From Mycolicibacterium sp. P9-64 (GTDB taxonomy: Bacteria > Actinomycetota > Actinomycetes > Mycobacteriales > Mycobacteriaceae), in NCBI RefSeq assembly GCF_008329605.1, contig NZ_NPKO01000013.1:124001-188000 (forward strand): 64,000 nucleotides of DNA. The letters run 5' to 3'. A program made the position numbers and the translations under genes. Below, one piece after another: positions 44,989-52,910 of this stretch; the stretch's first letter is position 1; every line of letters starts with the position of its first letter. Below the pieces are notes generated by a model, which was not told where the DNA came from, did not search any database, and saw only the letters and a list, made by a program, of their open reading frames with translations.

Positions 44989-45306
44989 GTGCGAACTGGA
45001 TTGAAGTACCTCACGTCGGCGTTGGTAGCCGGCGCGGCCGCAGCGGCTATTGCGGTCGCACCGATTGCCGTAGCACCCATTGCAACGGCCGATCCCGCTC
45101 CTGCCCACCAGACCATGGTGGCCAGTACGCCGAGCACCGTGGACGCCGGACACGTCGTCGAAACGGGCTTTCGTGGCGGCGGTGGCTTGCATGGCGGTGG
45201 CTTCCACGGCGGTGGCTTGCACGGCGGGTGGGGCGGATACCGCGGTGGCTGGTACGGCGGCCCCGGCTGGGGCCGTTCCTGGTCGCCGCGGGGCTGGTAC
45301 CGGTAG
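44989..45306 (+). CDS. Secreted Gly/His-rich repeat protein
   Basis: 105 residues. GTG 44989 gives a clean signal peptide (VRTGLKYLTSALVAGAAAA, cleavage near ATA-DP) and has AAGGA upstream; longer starts bury it. The mature part ends in three GGGLHG-type units (GGLHGGGFHGGGLHGG) and a Trp/Tyr/Arg-rich tail (WGGYRGGWYGGPGWGRSW). Histidine at regular spacing suggests surface or metal binding. No catalytic motif. It is 38 bp upstream of the gamma-glutamyltransferase gene on the same strand. Confidence 0.75.
   Translation: MRTGLKYLTSALVAGAAAAAIAVAPIAVAPIATADPAPAHQTMVASTPSTVDAGHVVETGFRGGGGLHGGGFHGGGLHGGWGGYRGGWYGGPGWGRSWSPRGWYR
45178..45222 (+). repeat. Three tandem 15-bp repeats coding GGGLH units
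   Basis: Units at 45178-45192, 45193-45207 and 45208-45222, each based on GGCGGTGGCTTGCAC with one to three changes. They encode the Gly-His repeat of the secreted protein and could expand or shrink by slippage. Confidence 0.8.
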
Positions 45307-45344
45307 CCGAAGGACTCACCGGGACGGGCCCTAACATTGCAGCG

Positions 45345-46931
45345 ATGACCGCCCCGTTCTCCTGGGAGCTTCCCTACGCTTGGCCGCGCAAACCGGTGTT
45401 GGCGGGCAACGTGGTCTGCACGTCCCAGCCGCTGGCCGCACGAGCCGGTCTGTCGATGCTCGCCGACGGCGGCAGCGCGGTGGACGCGGCGCTCGCGGCT
45501 GCGATCACGTTGACGCTGGTCGAGCCGGTGTCGAACGGTATCGGGTCCGACGCCTTCGCCATCGTGTGGGACGGCGAGAGGTTGCACGGGCTGAATGCCT
45601 CGGGACGCTCCCCGGCGGCATGGACGCCGGAGTACTTCGGCGGCGGTTCGGTGCCGACACGGGGCTGGAACTCGGTGACCGTTCCCGGCGCGGTATCGGC
45701 GTGGACCGAATTGCACGCCCGGTTCGGCAGGTTGCCGTTGGCGCGGGTCTTCGAGCCGACGATCGGCTACGGTCGCGACGGGTTCCTCGTGTCGCCGACG
45801 GTCGCTGGGCAGTGGGCCCGGCAGGCGACGGAACTGGGGACACAGCCGGGCTTCGCCGAGGCGTTTCTTCCTGGTGGCCGGACGCCCGCGCCGGGGGAGC
45901 GGTTCCGGCTGCCCGAGCACGCGGCGACGTTGGAGAAGATCGCGGCAACGGGTGGCGAGGCGTTCTACCGCGGCGAACTCGCCGCGATGATGGAGGCCCA
46001 TTCGGCCGCAAACGGCGGCGTCATGTTGGCCTCGGACCTCGCCGCGCACCGCGCCGACTGGGTCGAGCCGATCAGCATCGACTACCGCGGCTACACGCTG
46101 CACGAGATCCCGCCGAACGGCCAGGGCATCGTCGCCTTGATCGCGCTGGGCATCTTGGCGCACTTCGACATGGCTTCGCTCCCAGTCGATTCGGCGGACA
46201 GCGTGCATCTGCAGATCGAGGCGATCAAACTGGCGTTTGCCGACGCGTTGGCCTACGTCGCCGACGTCGACCACATGTCGGTGGACCCGCAACAGGTCCT
46301 CGACGCCGATTATCTCAAGCAGCGGTCGACACTGATCGATCCGGCCCGAGCCACACCGGTGGTGGCGGGCAGGCCGCCGCGGGGTGGCACGGTCTATCTG
46401 ACCGCCGCTGACGCCTCCGGGATGATGGTGTCGATGATCCAGTCCAACTACGACGGCTTCGGCTCGGGAGTGGTGGTACCGGGCACTGGGATCTCGTTGC
46501 AAAACCGTGGGACCGGGTTCAGCGCGACTCCGGGGCATCCCAATCTGGTTGGGCCGCACAAGCGTCCGTACCACACGATCGTCCCTGGCTTCCTCACCAG
46601 AGACGGTGCTCCGGTGATGAGTTTCGGCGTGATGGGCGGCAGCATGCAGCCGCAGGGGCACCTGCAGATCGTGTCGCGGATCGTCGACCATGGCCAGAAC
46701 CCGCAGGCGGCCTGCGACGGTCCTCGGTTCCGGTGGATCCACGGCATGCAGGTCAGCGTCGAGGACGGCTTCCCGCGGGCGACGGTCGACGAACTGCGCA
46801 GGCGCGGCCACGATCTGGTGGTGGTCGACGACTACAACCAATTCGGCAGCTGCCAGGCGATCTGGCGCCTGCCCCATGGATATCTCGGGGCGAGCGATCC
46901 GCGCCGCGACGGGCAGGCCGCCGGGTTTTGA
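45345..46931 (+). CDS. Gamma-glutamyltransferase family enzyme (cytosolic)
   Basis: 528 residues of the Ntn-hydrolase gamma-glutamyltransferase family: GGSAVDAALAAAITLTLVEP, SNGIGSDAFAIVWDG, PPNGQGIVALIALGIL, candidate nucleophile T349 in RGGTVYLTAADASG and MGGSMQPQGHLQIV. Autocleavage before T349 would give large and small subunits. No signal peptide is present, so unlike secreted GGTs it should be cytosolic, and it resembles the YwrD-type group, whose substrates are little known. ATG 45345 is used. It follows the secreted Gly/His protein. Confidence 0.86.
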   Translation: MTAPFSWELPYAWPRKPVLAGNVVCTSQPLAARAGLSMLADGGSAVDAALAAAITLTLVEPVSNGIGSDAFAIVWDGERLHGLNASGRSPAAWTPEYFGGGSVPTRGWNSVTVPGAVSAWTELHARFGRLPLARVFEPTIGYGRDGFLVSPTVAGQWARQATELGTQPGFAEAFLPGGRTPAPGERFRLPEHAATLEKIAATGGEAFYRGELAAMMEAHSAANGGVMLASDLAAHRADWVEPISIDYRGYTLHEIPPNGQGIVALIALGILAHFDMASLPVDSADSVHLQIEAIKLAFADALAYVADVDHMSVDPQQVLDADYLKQRSTLIDPARATPVVAGRPPRGGTVYLTAADASGMMVSMIQSNYDGFGSGVVVPGTGISLQNRGTGFSATPGHPNLVGPHKRPYHTIVPGFLTRDGAPVMSFGVMGGSMQPQGHLQIVSRIVDHGQNPQAACDGPRFRWIHGMQVSVEDGFPRATVDELRRRGHDLVVVDDYNQFGSCQAIWRLPHGYLGASDPRRDGQAAGF

Positions 46932-46953
46932 GCGGTACTGAAAGGCCTGTCCG

Positions 46954-47340
46954 TCAGAGACTACTGAGGTCGTCAGGCACGTCGATCGCGTGCTCGCGCA
47001 GTGTCTCCAGCGGCACCACTTCGAGGGTGCGTTCGTGGGTGGCTGCCAGCACGACGGGAGCCGCGTAGCCATCGCTTTGGGCGCGTAGCCAGTTCACCGC
47101 GGTCACGCACCAGCGGTCGCCGGGGGAGAGTCCGGGAAACCGATACTGGGGCATCGGTGTCGAGAGGTCGTTGCCGATGGTGCGCTGATGCTCGAGGAAC
47201 TCGGCGGTGACGACGGCACAGATCGTGTGCCTGCCGTGGTCCTCGTCCCCGGTCGAGCAGCAGCCGTCGCGGTAGAAGCCGGTGAGCGGGTCGGTTCCAC
47301 ACGGCTCCAGCGGGCCGCCGAGCACGTTGCGATCAGGCAT
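46954..47340 (-). CDS. DUF2237 family protein
   Basis: 128 residues matching a small widespread family by NVLGGPLEPCGTDPLTGFYR, DGCCSTGDEDHGRHTICAVV and SPGDRWCVTAVNWL. The conserved cysteines (CGTDP, DGCCS) suggest a metal or redox site, but no function is established. ATG 47340 lies 10 bp after the upstream hydrolase stop, so it is the last gene of a ligase-hydrolase-DUF2237 operon. Confidence 0.85.
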   Translation of the reverse strand: MPDRNVLGGPLEPCGTDPLTGFYRDGCCSTGDEDHGRHTICAVVTAEFLEHQRTIGNDLSTPMPQYRFPGLSPGDRWCVTAVNWLRAQSDGYAAPVVLAATHERTLEVVPLETLREHAIDVPDDLSSL

Positions 47341-47350
47341 GGGCCAAGTA

Positions 47351-48109
47351 TTACCGGTCGCCCTTGGCGAGGGAATCCCAGAACTCGGTGAGCGCGGCCG
47401 CGCCGCGGGCCGGGTCTTGTGTCATCCACCAGTGGCCAAGCCCGTCGAGCACCACCGTTCGGGCACCAGCGCGCGTGGCGGCTCGGCGCCGAATCTCGTC
47501 CGAGCCGACGTAGTGGTCCTCGGTCGCCAGCAGACAGAGCCCCGGTCGGGCAGCGGCACGCTCCAGAGATTGGCCCGCCTCGGCAAGCGCGGGGTGCCGC
47601 GCCGAGCGGTAGAGGGCGAGTAGCGCCCGAGCCATCTCAGGGCCGTGGCCGGTTGCGATCTTGGCGGCCACCTCGGGCGTGATGCCAAGCCCGACCAGCC
47701 GGTCTGTTCTCTCCTGCAGTGTCCCGCCAAGCAGGGCGTCGGCCAACACCTCACCCTCGCCGGGCGTCTGCCACACCAGCGCCGCGTCGTGCCAGACGTA
47801 GTCGGGGTCGAATACCCCGATGATGTCGCTGACCCAGCTGCGGACCAACTCTGGGCGATGCATCATCACGTTGACGACGTGGTTGCCGCCCCAGTCGTGC
47901 CCCACGACGTCGACGGGTCCATCTACCCGCGACAGTTCGTCTTCCAGCCAGTCGCGGTAATCGAGGTGGGTCGCGGGCCAGCCGTCCGGCAGCGGAGCAC
48001 CGAAGCCCGGCGGGGACAGCCGGATCACGTCATCCCTGCCGAGTGCCTCGACGAGGGGATCCCAGACCGCGTCGGTCTCCGGGTTGCCGTGCACGAGTAC
48101 CACCGTCAC
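47351..48109 (-). CDS. Alpha/beta hydrolase with Asp nucleophile
   Basis: 252 residues: oxyanion motif VLVHGNPETDAVW, nucleophile in VVGHDWGGNHVV (GHDWG, as in epoxide hydrolases and dehalogenases) and catalytic His in LDGLGHWWM. GTG 48109 overlaps the upstream ligase stop by 4 bp (48106-48109), which fixes the start and shows coupling. It may act on the acyl-CoA product or the substrate of the ligase. The substrate is unknown. Confidence 0.85.
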   Translation of the reverse strand: MTVVLVHGNPETDAVWDPLVEALGRDDVIRLSPPGFGAPLPDGWPATHLDYRDWLEDELSRVDGPVDVVGHDWGGNHVVNVMMHRPELVRSWVSDIIGVFDPDYVWHDAALVWQTPGEGEVLADALLGGTLQERTDRLVGLGITPEVAAKIATGHGPEMARALLALYRSARHPALAEAGQSLERAAARPGLCLLATEDHYVGSDEIRRRAATRAGARTVVLDGLGHWWMTQDPARGAAALTEFWDSLAKGDR

Positions 48110-49608
48110 GAGAGTTCGCTCCTTGCGTATTGCCGCACGGCCTCTTTGAGGACCTTCCCGTTGGATGTCAGCGGGAGCGTGTCGACGAACAGGACGTGCC
48201 GGGGGCGCTTGAACGCGGCGATCCGGGCCCGCACATGGGTGGCCAAGACCTCCGCCGACGGGCGCTCGCCGCCGCGGGCGACGACGACCGCGCAGATTGC
48301 CTCGCCCCAGTAATCGTCGGGCACCCCCACCACTGCGACCTGCTCGACGTCCGGGTGGCCCGACAGCACATCCTCGACTTCGCGTGACGAGACGTTCTCG
48401 CCGCCGGTGATGATGACGTCCTTGATGCGGTCGAGCACCACCAGCCGCCCGTCGTCGACGCGGCCGACGTCGCCGGTGTGGAACCAGCCGTCGACGGTCG
48501 AAGGCGTGTGGTCTGGCCAGTAGCTGGCGGCGACTTGTGCACCACGGACCAGGATTTCACCGACACCGTCTTTCGCAGCGGCGATGCGGATCTCTACCTC
48601 GTCGTGCGGTCTGCCCGCACTGGCCAGGATCGCCGCATCGCCGTCCGCACCGGCGCGGTGGTCGGCAGCACCGAGAAATGTGATGTTGCCACCGGTTTCG
48701 GTCATGCCGTAGCCCTGATGGAAGTCGACGTCGAGTCGCGTGAGCGCCCGGCGGAGCAGGTCGGCGGGGATCGCGGCGGAGCCGTAGGCGATGTCGCGCA
48801 ACGTCGGCAGCTCGATCCCGGTGTCCTCGAGATGAGCGAGCAGACCGTGCAGCATGGTCGGCGCCAGCGAGCACGACGTCACGCCAAAGGTGTTGACGGC
48901 CTCGGTGAACGCGTCGGGCCGGAACGCCGCGACGGGTAGCACCGTGGACTGCGCGGCGTGGTGCACCAGCATGTTGTAGCCCGCGACGTGGCACATCGGA
49001 AACGGCAGAAGGTAGATGCCGCCAGATCGCACCGACCGTCCGGCGACCGTGCCTCGCACCGCGGTGGTGATCGACCGGTGGGTGTGCAGCACGCCCTTCG
49101 ACGGTCCAGTAGATCCGCTGGTGAACAGCAGCCAGGCAGCGTCGCCGGGCCCGACCAATTCGGTGGGTCCGGTCGGGTGGCGTTCCGCGCGTTGCCATTC
49201 CGGGTCGTCGAACGCGACGACGTGCTCGACGGAGGGGAGATGCTCGGCGATGTCGGGCAGTGCGTTCAGGTAGCGTGCATCGCCGACGAGAATGGTGGGT
49301 TCGGCCGCCGCGAGCTGGGCGATCTGTTCGCCGGGGCTGAGGCGCTGATTGATCAGTACCAGGATGCGGCCGCCGCGGGGAACGCCGTAGTAGAGCCGGG
49401 CGTAGTCAGCGCCGTTGTCCGCGATGACGGCGACGCGGTCCCCGCGGCGGGTGCGTTGCGCGGTCCAGCTCGCGACGGAGGCCACTTGGCGGTCGAACTC
49501 GGCGAAAGTGACGGTCGAGCCGTCGGCGCAGATGATGGCAGGCCGATCCGGCACCGCGGCTGCCGCCGACGACACCAGCTGGTGGATGAGTTCGATGCGG
49601 TCGGCCAT
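48106..49608 (-). CDS. Acyl-CoA synthetase / AMP-dependent ligase
   Basis: 500 residues with the ANL-superfamily motifs in order: LLFTSGSTGPSKGVLHTH, GYGMTETGGN, WFHTGDVGRVDDGRLVVLDR, IITGGENVSSREVED and the catalytic lysine in LTSNGKVLKEAV. It activates a carboxylic acid as acyl-AMP and then acyl-CoA. ATG 49608 was chosen because upstream in-frame codons translate to a non-homologous Arg-rich tail; no clear ribosome site is seen. First gene of the three-gene operon ending at 46954. Confidence 0.9.
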   Translation of the reverse strand: MADRIELIHQLVSSAAAAVPDRPAIICADGSTVTFAEFDRQVASVASWTAQRTRRGDRVAVIADNGADYARLYYGVPRGGRILVLINQRLSPGEQIAQLAAAEPTILVGDARYLNALPDIAEHLPSVEHVVAFDDPEWQRAERHPTGPTELVGPGDAAWLLFTSGSTGPSKGVLHTHRSITTAVRGTVAGRSVRSGGIYLLPFPMCHVAGYNMLVHHAAQSTVLPVAAFRPDAFTEAVNTFGVTSCSLAPTMLHGLLAHLEDTGIELPTLRDIAYGSAAIPADLLRRALTRLDVDFHQGYGMTETGGNITFLGAADHRAGADGDAAILASAGRPHDEVEIRIAAAKDGVGEILVRGAQVAASYWPDHTPSTVDGWFHTGDVGRVDDGRLVVLDRIKDVIITGGENVSSREVEDVLSGHPDVEQVAVVGVPDDYWGEAICAVVVARGGERPSAEVLATHVRARIAAFKRPRHVLFVDTLPLTSNGKVLKEAVRQYARSELS

Positions 49609-49622
49609 CTTTACGTGAACGC

Positions 49623-49862
49623 CTAGCGCGGCCGGCAGTTTGGCTTGCACTCGATCGAGCCGTCCGTACCGGTGCCCTTCGCCCCATCGACGCCCCACGC
49701 CGTCCACGTCATGTCTTGCAGTACGCCGGTCCCGTCGCAGTTGTAGTCGAATCTCGTCGGTCGTCGTGGTGGGGGTAGCGGCTCCGCCGTACTGACGGGT
49801 GGTGGCGTCCACATCAGCGCGACCGCGGCGAGAAGGAACGGCAACGCCAGAGCGCGAACCAC
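49623..49862 (-). CDS. Small secreted protein of unknown function
   Basis: 79 residues. GTG 49862 follows GGAGG and gives a standard signal peptide (VVRALALPFLLAAVALMWTP, cleavage near STA-EP). The mature part is short and polar with three cysteines (YNCDG, IECKPNCRPR), probably one disulfide plus one free or linked cysteine. No lipobox. It sits alone, 14 bp from the ligase start on the same strand. No homologue is recognised. Confidence 0.7.
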   Translation of the reverse strand: MVRALALPFLLAAVALMWTPPPVSTAEPLPPPRRPTRFDYNCDGTGVLQDMTWTAWGVDGAKGTGTDGSIECKPNCRPR

Positions 49863-50063
49863 TCGTCGTCCTCCTTCGCCGTAGCTGGACCTCGGGATGC
49901 TAACAGCACGTGCGGGCCAATGTACGGGCAGAAGCAACTGCGCAAGGCCTGCCCAAGAGCTGAGCTCGTGGATGAATCTCGATTTGTTGATGAGTCGCGC
50001 GTAGCGCTCACCGTGTGTCGTTGCTCCGAGCGATGGTCGTCTCTACAACGGCGACGAGGAGTG
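49863..50063. other. Intergenic region
   Basis: About 200 bp between the secreted protein and the pseudogene. Nothing beyond presumed promoters is seen; it includes GTTGATGAGTC-type near repeats (GTGGATGAATCTCGATTTG / GTTGATGAGTC) at 49970-49997. Confidence 0.3.
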
Positions 50064-50886
50064 ATGACGATGGGTAATCGAGCCAACTTGGTGATCGTCG
50101 AGCGGCGCAACCGGAGCTTGCATCATTCGCATTGGGGCGGGGGTCGGATGCTTCGCGCTGCGGTACATCAGGTCCCATCGACTGTGTGCCCAGGACGAGT
50201 GGACCGATCCACTGTGGGCAGACGGCGGAGCGCTCGTCGATGTCGACTATCGCGGACCCTTGATCTTCGGCGACGAACTCATGACGACGATGCCAGAGCG
50301 TCGCGCGATGCTCGAGGTGCTGGCGATGACATGGCCGGGCCACTCGGTGGGTTGGGCCCATGGCGGTACGGATGAGATCGCGGCATACGTTGGTGCAGAA
50401 TGTCATTGGGAGGTCGGCCGAAGAGGGCAGCCGTTGAAACTCGCACGCGGGCGCGATGGGCTGCGCCAGGTCGTGTCGGTCGTCGGCGCCGACGGAATAC
50501 TTCGCCTGTGGCCGCTCTGGTGGAGGTACAGCGCGGCTTGGCTGGGGCCTGCCCTGCTGAACCGCCTGCCGGGCAAGGGAATCAGTCGAACACGGCGGGA
50601 GATGATTCCGGAGAGCGGGTGCACATCGATGTGCCCAAGCAGCAGGGTGGCGCGTGGGTCACTACCGATGTGAGGAACAGATCCGCCGCTGTGCTGGTGC
50701 GTTACGCGCCGGCGTGTGGTGCAGGGCTTCGAAGACAGTCCGGCAGGCACGACTGCCGGATTGATGAAGCCGTTCGACCCGTCGGGTCCCGAACTCGAGG
50801 CGGGCATGAACGACGTCATCAACGCGCAATTTCAGCCGGACCATGCGTCGTGGAACAGGTTCGAGGCTGCGTGTGCCCAGTTGTGA
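50064..50886 (+). pseudogene. Frameshifted remnant of a conserved actinobacterial gene
   Basis: Coding sense runs through the region but changes frame three times. It starts MTMGNRANLVIVERRN in one frame to about 50150, where a deletion moves it to a second frame (LRYIRSHRLCAQDEWTDPLW, then GDELMTTMPERRAMLEVLAM). Near 50610 it returns to the first frame (VHIDVPKQQGGAWVTTDV), and near 50705 it goes back to the second (RRVVQGFEDSPAG to NRFEAACAQL, TGA at 50884). The MGNRANFVIVE opening is typical of a conserved actinobacterial family of unknown function. Three frame changes in 820 bp mean a decayed gene, or less likely base-call errors. Confidence 0.75.
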
Positions 50887-50888
50887 AC

Positions 50889-50918
50889 TGTATATACTCG
50901 GAGTGCTTGATGTATATA
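50889..50918. promoter_or_regulatory. vapBC promoter with repeated TGTATATA
   Basis: TGTATATA occurs at 50889-50896 and 50911-50918, 22 bp (two helical turns) apart; each contains a palindromic GTATAYA core. It lies just before the vapB ribosome site and is the expected place for antitoxin or complex autoregulation. Confidence 0.55.
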
Positions 50919-50929
50919 GGAGGTGTCGC

Positions 50930-51136
50930 ATGACCAAACGACTGGTCGACATCGAAGACGAGCTGCTGGAGACCGCGAGGCGCGAACTCGGCACGACGGG
51001 AATCGCGGACACGGTACGGTCGGCGTTGCAACTGGCCGCGACCCGCGCTGCGCGGGCCAGGGAGATCGCCTGGCTCGTGTCGGGCGGTATGGCCGAGATG
51101 GCTGACCGACGCACACGGGACGACGTGTGGCGCTGA
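50930..51136 (+). CDS. vapB: VapB-type antitoxin
   Basis: 68 residues. N-terminal MTKRLVDIEDELLETARREL and GIADTVRSALQLAATRAARA fit the ribbon-helix-helix DNA-binding part of type II VapB antitoxins, and the tail RRTRDDVWR is the toxin-binding end. ATG 50930 has a perfect AGGAGGT upstream. Its last 10 bp overlap vapC, the usual toxin-antitoxin arrangement. It should bind VapC, neutralise it and autoregulate through the repeats at 50889-50918. Confidence 0.88.
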   Translation: MTKRLVDIEDELLETARRELGTTGIADTVRSALQLAATRAARAREIAWLVSGGMAEMADRRTRDDVWR

Positions 51137-51549
51137 CTGCGCGGTTCCTCGTGGACACGAGCGCCTCGGCGCGCATGAACTGGCCGATGGTGGCAGAACT
51201 GGTGGGCCCGATAATCGATTCCGGTTTAGTGGCTACTACGCCAGTCCTGGACGCTGAGGCCTTCTACAGCGCACGCTCGCCTGGCGAGTTCGCACGCTTG
51301 AGGGACCGACGTAGGTGCGCCTACGAATATCTGCCGACCAATGATGAACACTGGCAGGCGGCGCTCGACGCTCAGTTCCAGCTGGCCCTGTCGGGCAGAC
51401 ACCGATCTGTAGGCATCGCGGGCCTCCTCACTGCTGCCGTTGCAGAGGCCCACAGGCTGATCGTTCTGCACTACGATTCCGATTTCGACACGGCGGCAAC
51501 CGTCTTGGACTTCCAGCACCGTTGGGTCGCCAAACCTGGCACATTGTGA
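51127..51549 (+). CDS. vapC: VapC-type PIN-domain toxin with an altered active site
   Basis: 140 residues with the PIN fold: D10 in FLVDTSASARM, E44 in VLDAEAFYSAR, and D117/D119 in LHYDSDFDTAA. The fourth conserved acid, normally in the helix motif (A/P)DLLIAA, is glycine G99 here (VGIAGLLTAAVAE). VapC proteins are Mg-dependent RNases that cut tRNA or rRNA; loss of one metal ligand may weaken or abolish this. GTG 51127 overlaps vapB by 10 bp. Confidence 0.87.
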   Translation: MALTARFLVDTSASARMNWPMVAELVGPIIDSGLVATTPVLDAEAFYSARSPGEFARLRDRRRCAYEYLPTNDEHWQAALDAQFQLALSGRHRSVGIAGLLTAAVAEAHRLIVLHYDSDFDTAATVLDFQHRWVAKPGTL

Positions 51550-51574
51550 TGTCGAATGCCGAGGAGATCGTCCT

Positions 51575-52039
51575 GTGAACGAACGCAATTCGCGTGTAGC
51601 GCGTGCTCTGTCGGAGGCGGGCATCGAACCGGCCATCCGAATCCTCGACGCGGATGCCAAGACCGCGGTGGCCGCGGCGGAGCATCTCGGCTGCGAGGTC
51701 GGCGCCATCGCGAACAGCCTGGTCTTCGACTGCGACGGCACACCGCTGCTGGTCATGGCCAGTGGCGCACATCGGGTGGACACCGGCCTGCTTGCCCGCA
51801 CGTTGGGTGCCGACGCGATCGGCAAGGCCAACCCGCGGATGGTCCGCGACGCGACCGACCAGGTGATCGGCGGCGTCGCACCCGTTGGTCATCCCAGGAG
51901 GCTGCGCACCGTCGTCGACGAGTCGCTGGCCCAGTACGAGGTGATCTGGACCGCGGCGGGTACTGCCGACTCGGTGATGCCGCTAACCTATGACCAGTTG
52001 CTGTCAGTTACCGAAGGCGTTGCGGTTCAGGTGCGTTGA
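51575..52039 (+). CDS. YbaK/EbsC (ProX-like) aminoacyl-tRNA deacylase family
   Basis: 154 residues: VGAIANSLVFDCDGTPLLVM, the lysine of IGKANPRMVRDATDQVIGG and the loop GVAPVGHPRRLRTVVDESL are YbaK hallmarks. Such proteins remove mischarged amino acids (usually Cys or Ala) from tRNA. GTG 51575 has GAGGAG upstream. It follows vapC by 25 bp, possibly in the same transcript, though a functional link is not implied. Confidence 0.88.
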   Translation: MNERNSRVARALSEAGIEPAIRILDADAKTAVAAAEHLGCEVGAIANSLVFDCDGTPLLVMASGAHRVDTGLLARTLGADAIGKANPRMVRDATDQVIGGVAPVGHPRRLRTVVDESLAQYEVIWTAAGTADSVMPLTYDQLLSVTEGVAVQVR

Positions 52040-52040
52040 G

Positions 52041-52910
52041 TCAAGCTGCAGGGACCGCATCGGGTCGCCGAGTGGCCAGCACCGAGCCCGCAAGGATCAA
52101 CGCCAGACCTGCGATGTTCCACGGGGTCAGGGGTTCGTTGAGGATGATCACGCCCGCCGCCAGCGCCACCGCAGGGTTGACGTAGGTGAAGACCAGCGCA
52201 CGGGTGGCGCCGACCTCGCGGATCAAGGCGAAGAACACGATGAACGCCAGCGCGGTGCACACCACGGCAAGAGCAGCCAGCGCCAACAGGATTCGGGTAC
52301 TGGGCAGGTGGTCGGGCCACGTCGCCGCCGCAGGTCCGGCATACACCAGAGCGGCAACGCTCAGGCATGCGGCCGTCAGCGGCAGCGTCGGGACGCCGCC
52401 GAGGTGGCGTGCAGCCACCAGGGGAGCGATCGCGTAGCACGTCGCCACCAACAGCACCTCTGCGACGGACCACGCGCTGCCGCCCGTGAGTTCGGGTCCG
52501 GCCAGCACGCCGACACCGAAGAGCCCGACGGCCAGCCCCGAAATTCGCTTGACGTCGAACCGCGTCTCGCCCCCGGTCAATCGGTCAAGCACGGCGGCGA
52601 TGATCGGCGACGCCGCGATCAGCAGACCGGTCAACGAACTGGACAGGTGGCGCTCGGCATCCGACAGCAGTGCCCACGCGGCGATGATCTCGAAGAACGC
52701 GAACGCCAGCACGGGCCGCCAATGCCGGAACACCGGCGCCCATGCCACGCGGGACAGCGCAAGCGGCAGCAGCACGGCAGCACCGATCGCGGTGCGCGCC
52801 AACACCAGCACGGGAACCGACACGCCCTCCACCGCAACCTTGATGAGCAGGTAGGGGATACCCCAGATGACGCACATCGCGGCGAACAACACCCACCCGC
52901 GAAGGCTCAC
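52041..52910 (-). CDS. EamA/DMT-superfamily transporter
   Basis: 289 residues with ten hydrophobic helices in two EamA repeats (WVLFAAMCVIWGIPYLLIKV near the start, AEVLLVATCYAIAPLVAARH in the second half, ending WNIAGLALILAGSVLATRRP). It is an inner-membrane exporter of metabolites or amino acids; substrate unknown. GTG 52910 overlaps the upstream dehydrogenase stop by 4 bp, so it is the third gene of the acyl-CoA dehydrogenase operon. It is convergent with the YbaK gene. Confidence 0.86.
   Translation of the reverse strand: MSLRGWVLFAAMCVIWGIPYLLIKVAVEGVSVPVLVLARTAIGAAVLLPLALSRVAWAPVFRHWRPVLAFAFFEIIAAWALLSDAERHLSSSLTGLLIAASPIIAAVLDRLTGGETRFDVKRISGLAVGLFGVGVLAGPELTGGSAWSVAEVLLVATCYAIAPLVAARHLGGVPTLPLTAACLSVAALVYAGPAAATWPDHLPSTRILLALAALAVVCTALAFIVFFALIREVGATRALVFTYVNPAVALAAGVIILNEPLTPWNIAGLALILAGSVLATRRPDAVPAA

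Noticed and set aside
45178..45222. CRISPR-like short repeats
   Set aside because: The three 15-bp units are adjacent without spacers and are coding repeats.
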